This document shows, piece by piece, positions 58,871 to 64,000 of a stretch of DNA of 64,000 nucleotides (position 1 is the stretch's first letter; each line of letters starts with the position of its first letter). The stretch spans positions 744,001-808,000 of the forward strand of contig JACGCM010002114.1 in assembly GCA_014058105.1 (NCBI GenBank), read 5' to 3'. The notes under the pieces were generated by a model. That model was not told the DNA's origin. It searched no databases and was given only the letters and a program-made list of their open reading frames with translations. Origin of the DNA: Kingdonia uniflora. Its lineage: Eukaryota > Streptophyta > Magnoliopsida > Ranunculales > Circaeasteraceae. Made by a program: the position numbers and the translations under genes.

Positions 58871-59690
58871 GCATGATACCGAAGCAATTGAATTTATAGA
58901 GCTCAATGGTTTGGGGAGAAACACGTTTATTGAGACTCAGCTATCATCAGAAGAACGAGAAACCATCATTCAACTCTTAAATAAAAATGTTGATGTCTTT
59001 CCCTGGTCTTTTCAAGAGATGCCAAGAATCGATCCTCTCATCGCCTGCCATAAACTCAACCTTGTATCAGAGTGTGTGTTAACTTCACTAAACTAAATAA
59101 ATTCATACCCAAGGATAACTTTCCACTTCCATTGATTTCACACCTCCTCGACTCCGTAGCAGGACACAAACTCCTTTCCATGATGGATAAAGCTTCCAAA
59201 TATAACCAAGTCCCTCTTGCCGAAGAAGATCAAGAAAAAACTATGTTTGTCACAGAAATGGGCCTTTACTGTTATACAGTCATGCCCTCTGGCTTAAAGA
59301 ACGCAGGAACCACATATTAGCGACTCGTCAAAAGAATGTTTAAATATCACTTGGATAAAATCATGGAAATATGCATCGATGATATGATCTACATGAGCCC
59401 AACATCCTTCGAACATACCGCATGAGGCTCAATCCTAAAGAAATGCCAGTTTGGTGTTGCTTCTGGAAAAAAAATTGGGCCATCTAATTAGAAAGAAAGT
59501 AATAGAGATTGAACCAACGCAAATCAAAGCACTTATGACCATGCCATCTCCGCGAACAAAAAAGGATGTCCAAAAACTTGTCGATAAAGTTGCCACTCTA
59601 TACAGGTTTATCTCGAAGTCATCTGATCGATACAAACTTCTTTACCTTCTTCTTCGGAGAAACGCATCACCTATGATAAAGAAATAACCC
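58871..59690 (+). pseudogene. Reverse transcriptase of element F
   Basis: 58911-59096: SSEERETIIQLLNKNVDVFP, then WSFQEMPRIDPLIACHKLN. 59072-59320: MCVNFTKLNKFIPKDNFPLP, SHLLDSVAGHKLLSMMD, VMPSGLKNAGTTY, then TAG (Gln expected). The catalytic box reads ICIDDMIYMS at about 59370. Then a frameshift and 59451-59687 with GHLIRKKVIEIEPTQIKAL and SPRTKKDVQKLV. A gap relative to other RTs around 59085 suggests a deletion between VPIKK-type and MCVNF blocks. Confidence 0.82.
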
Positions 59691-60060
59691 AAGGAAATCA
59701 TTAGGACTCCAGAGTGTAAATTGGCTTTTCAAGATCTTAAGCGATACTTGGGGCGTCCTCCTATTATGAGTACTCATGTTGAAGGTGAAACATTAACATT
59801 ATATTTATCGATAATAGATGACTCAATCAGTTTTGTTATTATTCGAGAAGATAATAGTGTGGAAAAACCCATATACTTTATCAGCAAAACATCTCATGCC
59901 TACAAAAAAAAGATACACCACTACTGAAAAACAACTTCTAGCTCTTGTGTATACTTCACAAAAACTTTGAACTTACTTCCAGGCCCCCCCCCTATCAAAG
60001 TCATTACTAAATTCCCCCTCAAACTAGTCCTTTCCAAAAAAAAGAGGTCTAGAAGGGTCC
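59691..60060 (+). pseudogene. RNase H (first) of element F
   Basis: AFQDLKRYLGRPPIMST, then GETLTLYLSIIDDSISFVII and EKPIYFISKTSHAYKK. A frameshift (A run at 59906-59912) and then stops follow. Matches the Ty3-type RNase H adjacent to RT. Confidence 0.78.
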
Positions 60061-60700
60061 AACAATGGTCTATTTTCCTAGGATAATATGACATTTCCTT
60101 TGAACCACAAATATCAGTCAAAGAACAAGCAGTCACCGACTTCCTGACAGATTTTCCCGTCGAAGACCTTGACTGGAAGGAACTCAAAGACGCGTTAGCC
60201 AATGATTTCATTGCAGAACCAAATACATGATCAAATAGTACAGGGTAGAGACTCTTTTCAGATAGATCTATTGGACCAAGAGGATCAGGGATTGAAATTG
60301 TTCTCGTTACTCCATCCAATCATAGAATTGAAAAAGCTATCAAAGTCAAGTTTTATGCCACAAACAATGAAACTGAGTATGAAGCTATCCTGCATGGCCT
60401 TGACCTCTCATTAGCACTTGGAGCAGAAGAAATAGCCATTTATGTGGATTCCCTGCTACTGACCAACCACTACAGCAAGACATTCAAGACATCAGGCAAA
60501 ATGGTTTATTATGCTGCGCTGGTTGAAGAAAAGATGAATAAATTCAAGACAACCACAATTTCTTACCTTCCTCAAGCAGAAAACTGCCATGTCTATTCAC
60601 TCGCATACATCGCCGCCATGCTCAAAGACAATAAGAGAAGAATGCTGGAAGTCAAAGTTATCAAACATTCTAGTCTTAATATGAGTCATACCATACAAAT
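60061..60700 (+). pseudogene. Second, archaeal-like RNase H (aRNH) of element F
   Basis: After a KEQAVTDFLTDFP spacer: NNETEYEAILHGLDLSLALG, EIAIYVDSLLL and YLPQAENCHVYSLAYIAAML, with the N-E-T/A-E-Y-E and D-S motifs of the plant aRNH domain (PF13456-like). A second RNase H between RT/RH and integrase is the hallmark of Tat-lineage elements. In the usual D-x-x-x catalytic order, the start near 60200-60290 is degraded by frameshifts. Confidence 0.82.
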
Positions 60701-61965
60701 TCAAGCTGCCGAAGATGAAGATCCAGAAGATTGGAGAAGGCCATTCCTTAATTACTTCAACTCTAATACCCTCCCCGAAAATAAAGAGGAAGCTCGGTCT
60801 CTGTTGGCAAAATATCCCTGATTCAAAGTTCAGAGCGGAATCTTATATTGCATTACTGGTAGAGACCCTTTAATCGAATGTATATCGCAAAAGTAAGCTT
60901 AAGTCAAAATTTAGGAACTTCACAAAGGAATTTGTGCCGTACACGTTTTAGGACGATCGCTCGCACTAAGAGCATTCACACCAGGTTTATACTGGCCCAA
61001 GATTAAACAAGACTGTAAAGATTTTGTTATAAAGTACTACAAATGCCAGATCCACACCCAAAACATCAAAAGTCTAGCTCTTGACTTGTATGTTAGTAAT
61101 GTCCTTTGGCCATTCGAAAGATGGGCAATTGACATTATTGGTCCTTTCCACCCAGTATCAGGTAACCAAAGGTTTGTTCTTGTGGCTGAAAACTACTTCA
61201 CTAAATGGGTCGAAGCCGTACCACTCTGTCATACTGACAAAAATAAAGTTATCAAATTCCTCTGGGAGTACATCATCACCAGATTTGGGTGTCCACAAAT
61301 AATACGATTCGATAATGGGAAACAATTCATCAGCAACAAAGTCCTCAACTTGCTCAACAAATATAAAATCCAGTTAACTACTTCAACGCCTTATTATCCC
61401 GAAGGAAATGGCCAAGCTGAAGCTATTAATAAAAGTATCAAGTCCGGGTTATGAAAGCACCTCGGTAAAAAGAAGGGCAGATGGACTGAATAACTACTTA
61501 GTATTTTATGGGTATATAGGACAACATCTCAAATGTCGATAGGTTGTAACTCATTTATGATAGCCTTCAGCACTTAAGCCATGATCCTCTCTGACCTCGA
61601 TCTCCCTACTGCTCGAAAATATATCACAAATGAAGCAAATAAACTTGGACTTCTCTGTAATCTCAATTGGATTGAAGAAACACAATATCATGCAATTGCA
61701 AACTTCGGATGATACCATGACATACTAAGAAAGATGTACAAAAAGAAAGTAAGAAAATGTATATTCGTATAGGTGATCTCGTACTTTGCCGAATTCAAGA
61801 CAGTACTCGACCAAAAAATTATGGAAAATTATCAGAGAATTGGGAAGGGCCACACATTATCAGTGACAAAATAGACAGTGGCACTTACTGGTTGATGACT
61901 GAAAATGAAGTACAACTCAAGTTCCCATGGAACATAGCCCATCTGAAGATGTTCTACAGATAAAA
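60701..61965 (+). pseudogene. Integrase of element F
   Basis: HHCC region degraded (LHKGICAVH-like, then RAFTPGLYWPKIKQDCKDF, KYYKCQIHTQN). The core 61086-61454 has first Asp in RWAIDIIGPFHPVSG, second Asp in IIRFDNGKQFISN and Glu in YYPEGNGQAEAINKSIK, so the catalytic triad is readable. It ends in TGA after SGL at 61452, then continues stop-ridden (LDLPTARKYITNEANK-like). The C-terminal part at 61757-61963 (RIGDLVLCRIQDSTRPKNYG, then LSENWEGPHIISDKI) closes pol with TAA. Confidence 0.83.
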
Positions 61966-62500
61966 GCTGTATTCTATCTCATTTATCATCAATAAAGAAG
62001 TTGTATTTCCAACTAATTATGACATCTATTCTACGTTCTTTCTTTTGACAAAACTTACAAAGTATTTGTCAAAACTAAGTTTTCACTTCTTCGACAAACA
62101 TATATCCAATTAAAGGAAAGTTGTTTGCCATCTTTACTCAGACCAGATATCCCATAGTGGATAGACATCTGGCAATCCTTTACAGTCATAATAGCCATAA
62201 CAAGGCTATCTGATTATCTAATAAGTACCAAATTGCCAAACTTGCACAATACTGGCACACTTACAATTCAATATCTTATACTAGTGATCAAATCTCTAAT
62301 CATTTACTTGGGAAATACATCCATCATATTGACTATCGAGATATTAAATTATCGATAACAAAAGTCATTAACATTAAAACAAATATTTACAAACTATTTT
62401 TCTAAATAAACGTTTACCGATCTCATCGACCACTTGTACATCAAAAAAGTTTTCAAAACACAAATCTTTAAGCAGCATAAATCACGTCTACTTCATCATC
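61966..62500 (+). other. Post-pol region of element F, no gene
   Basis: AT-rich sequence between pol stop and the antisense ORF remnant. No open frame or repeat of note. Confidence 0.5.
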
Positions 62501-63994
62501 ACTTCTCAGTGGGAAAAGTTGGAGAAGAGAGCTTTATAGGTAACCCAGGAGTCAGAACGTCGAGCACTTCCTCCTGAACACCACCTTCAGCCATTACAAG
62601 AATCAAAACTTCAGCCTCTGTACCTCATCTTCAGTATTAGAATCCGCGAACTTTAAATTCGTAGTAACAATAAGACCCTTGTAGAAGTATTTCCTCTCCT
62701 CCAACACCTCAAATTGAGTCGCAAAGTTGAACTTCATCCCCTTTAGAGACTCGAGAAGATGGCGATCAATTTCCTCTTTGGCTAGGGCCAGTGCCTCCAC
62801 CTTCTCCACATCCATAGAACTTTACAGCTTTTAAACATCGTCCACAATAGCAGACTTTTGCAGAGACAATGCCTCCTCCCTCTCCTTCGCCAGATCAGCC
62901 CTGATCTTCTCAATCTCTTTCCTCTTCTCATTCAGACACATGTGTATCTTATCCCGAATGGCAGATTCCTTTGTCTTTAATGTGCCAAGCCTAAATTTCT
63001 CCAGCTTGGCTTCAAGATCTTCTTCTCTCTCACTAGCTTGTCTTTTTCCTTAATGAGCTCTTTCTCGATGTTTTTTAAAACGAGAAGCTTAATGGCGAGG
63101 CTCTGACAACCAAGCATTTTAGGCTTGGCATCAAGAAGAAGCTTCATGATCTACATTATAGCACAAACGTGGGATCTCGAATATGGGACCTGAGTCAATA
63201 AACGAATTAAGGTATGAGAATTCCTAACCTGGTTCATCGTGCGATGATCTTCGATGAAGAAGGTCGACAAGCTATCAGCCCCAACCAAGCAGTTGGAAAA
63301 ATCCTCCTCTAATGAGTTAGCCCCAAAAGCTTAAGGCTCAATTGTCTGATGCGTTTCCTCCTCCGAACTTTCTAAAATTCACCCAGTCTTCGACTTTAGT
63401 AAATCAAGGGGACCCTTCTTCGCATGTACAACCTTTTGCTGTATAGCAACAGCTGCCCTTGATGGTTGACCTTCTAGGACCTTAGTAGTCCCTGACCCGT
63501 ACCTTCTTCTCCCTCTATCCTCTCCACTAGAGGCGGTTGCTACAACCGCTTCGATGGTCGTATAGGTACAAGGGGAGATTTGTCAGCTCTTTTCTTTTTT
63601 ACTTTTCCCAAAAACCCTATCAGCAACGCTTCTGCATCTGCAGCAGTGGAATCAGTTGTATACCCACTCATTGTAGGATTCTCGAGGGGAATGCTTGCTC
63701 CCACGGCCCTCTTAATTTTCGCAGACGTCTTCTCATTAACCGTTGGAATTTCTAACCCTTTAGTTCGGGTTCTCTTCAGCTCAGCCTCCTAAACAAACCT
63801 TTGACCTTCTCTTGGTCTTCGACTAGTGAATCAATTCGCCCAAAATACTTAGCTCTCAAATTATACAATTTTTCCTTCACTAAAGATTCTTTATCGATCT
63901 CCTTTAACGTTGTACACCAAACAACATGCGCTAGAACATCATCAATCAGGCAGCACAAAAACAAGATAAACAAAATTTTTGACAACATGTACAC
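62501..63994 (-). pseudogene. Antisense coiled-coil ORF remnant of element F
   Basis: Minus-strand pieces at 63776-63994 (SLVKEKLYNLRAKYFGRID, then SLVEDQEKVKGLF), a basic segment near 63580-63640 (KVKKKRADKSPLVP-like), and 62603-62815 (VEKVEALALAKEEIDRHLLE, FATQFEVLEERKYFYKGL). Between them Glu/Lys/Leu-rich runs in shifting frames suggest a long coiled coil. Some Tat elements carry an antisense ORF between pol and the 3' LTR; position and strand fit this. Function unknown. It is broken by many frameshifts and runs off toward the right edge. Confidence 0.55.
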
Positions 63995-64000
63995 TCTAGT

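Larger units (their letters stand above)
55973..64000 (+). mobile_element. Tat-like Ty3/gypsy element F, truncated by window edge
   Basis: 5' LTR 55973-56518, PBS 56521, then gag, protease, RT, RNase H, second (archaeal-like) RNase H and integrase on plus strand to about 61963, and an antisense ORF remnant downstream. The double RNase H and PBS type place it in the Tat lineage (Ogre/Retand/TatIV). Upstream flank ggtcc (55968-55972); the 3' LTR is outside the window. Pol is broken by several stops. Confidence 0.88.

Noticed and set aside
1..64000. CRISPR array, operon, riboswitch, tRNA or rRNA gene
   Set aside because: The sequence is plant nuclear DNA. Direct repeats are LTRs, TSDs and transposon subterminal motifs. 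No cloverleaf or rRNA signature was seen.
1..64000. Integrated pararetrovirus (caulimovirid)
   Set aside because: All RT regions have LTRs, PBS/PPT, integrase and Gag typical of Ty3/gypsy or Ty1/copia; no movement protein or coat protein signature.

Overview
This window looks like nuclear DNA of a flowering plant, probably a eudicot. It is AT-rich and packed with nested plant-type LTR retrotransposons: Tekay/Del-like, Athila-like, Tat-like and Galadriel/Reina-like Ty3/gypsy elements plus one Ty1/copia element. It also holds a CACTA (En/Spm) DNA transposon and an intron-containing cytochrome P450 pseudogene. I see no intact single-copy host gene, no rRNA or tRNA gene and no prokaryotic feature. 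Clade names come from recognising protein motifs by eye, not from a search.

Layout. 1-5241: a minus-strand Tekay-like element cut by the window edge, with its 5' LTR complete. 5242-14630: a decayed CACTA transposon on the plus strand (TNP2-like gene, then a Transposase_24/TNPA-like gene). It is interrupted by a 2.34-kb solo LTR, a MITE-like element and a 337-bp putative solo LTR. It is followed by an exon/intron P450 pseudogene and then a subterminal array of GCCAC/GTGGC motifs. 14626-15080 and 40454-42480 are the two sides of one decayed target split by the large nest.

15081-40453 is a three-level nest. Element A (Tekay-like, plus strand, TSD ttact) carries element B (Athila-like, plus strand) inside its 5' LTR. 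B carries element C (chromovirus with a chromodomain, minus strand, TSD gcagt) inside its integrase. LTR divergence falls from A to B (about 2%) to C (3 differences in 417 bp), in agreement with the nesting order. B's left junction is aberrant: 102 bp of target is duplicated around it instead of 5 bp. A's 5' LTR also has a 231-bp insert with a 12-bp TSD and an A-rich tail, which looks like a SINE.

44100-51960: a diverged tandem repeat (unit about 340-390 bp) split by element E, a decayed minus-strand Ty3/gypsy element (TSD aatga) that itself holds a 476-bp solo LTR of the Tat-like family. 52042-55972: remains of a minus-strand Ty1/copia element (G). 55973-64000: a Tat-like element (F, plus strand) with two RNase H domains and an antisense coiled-coil ORF remnant downstream of pol, running off the window.

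No gene here is likely to make a full functional product. The most intact is C, which still has several breaks. Points of interest are the possible P450 capture by a CACTA element, the odd junction of B, palindromic TTCGAA-type motif arrays in LTRs of unrelated elements, and a consistent CAG-to-TAG and CGA-to-TGA decay pattern.
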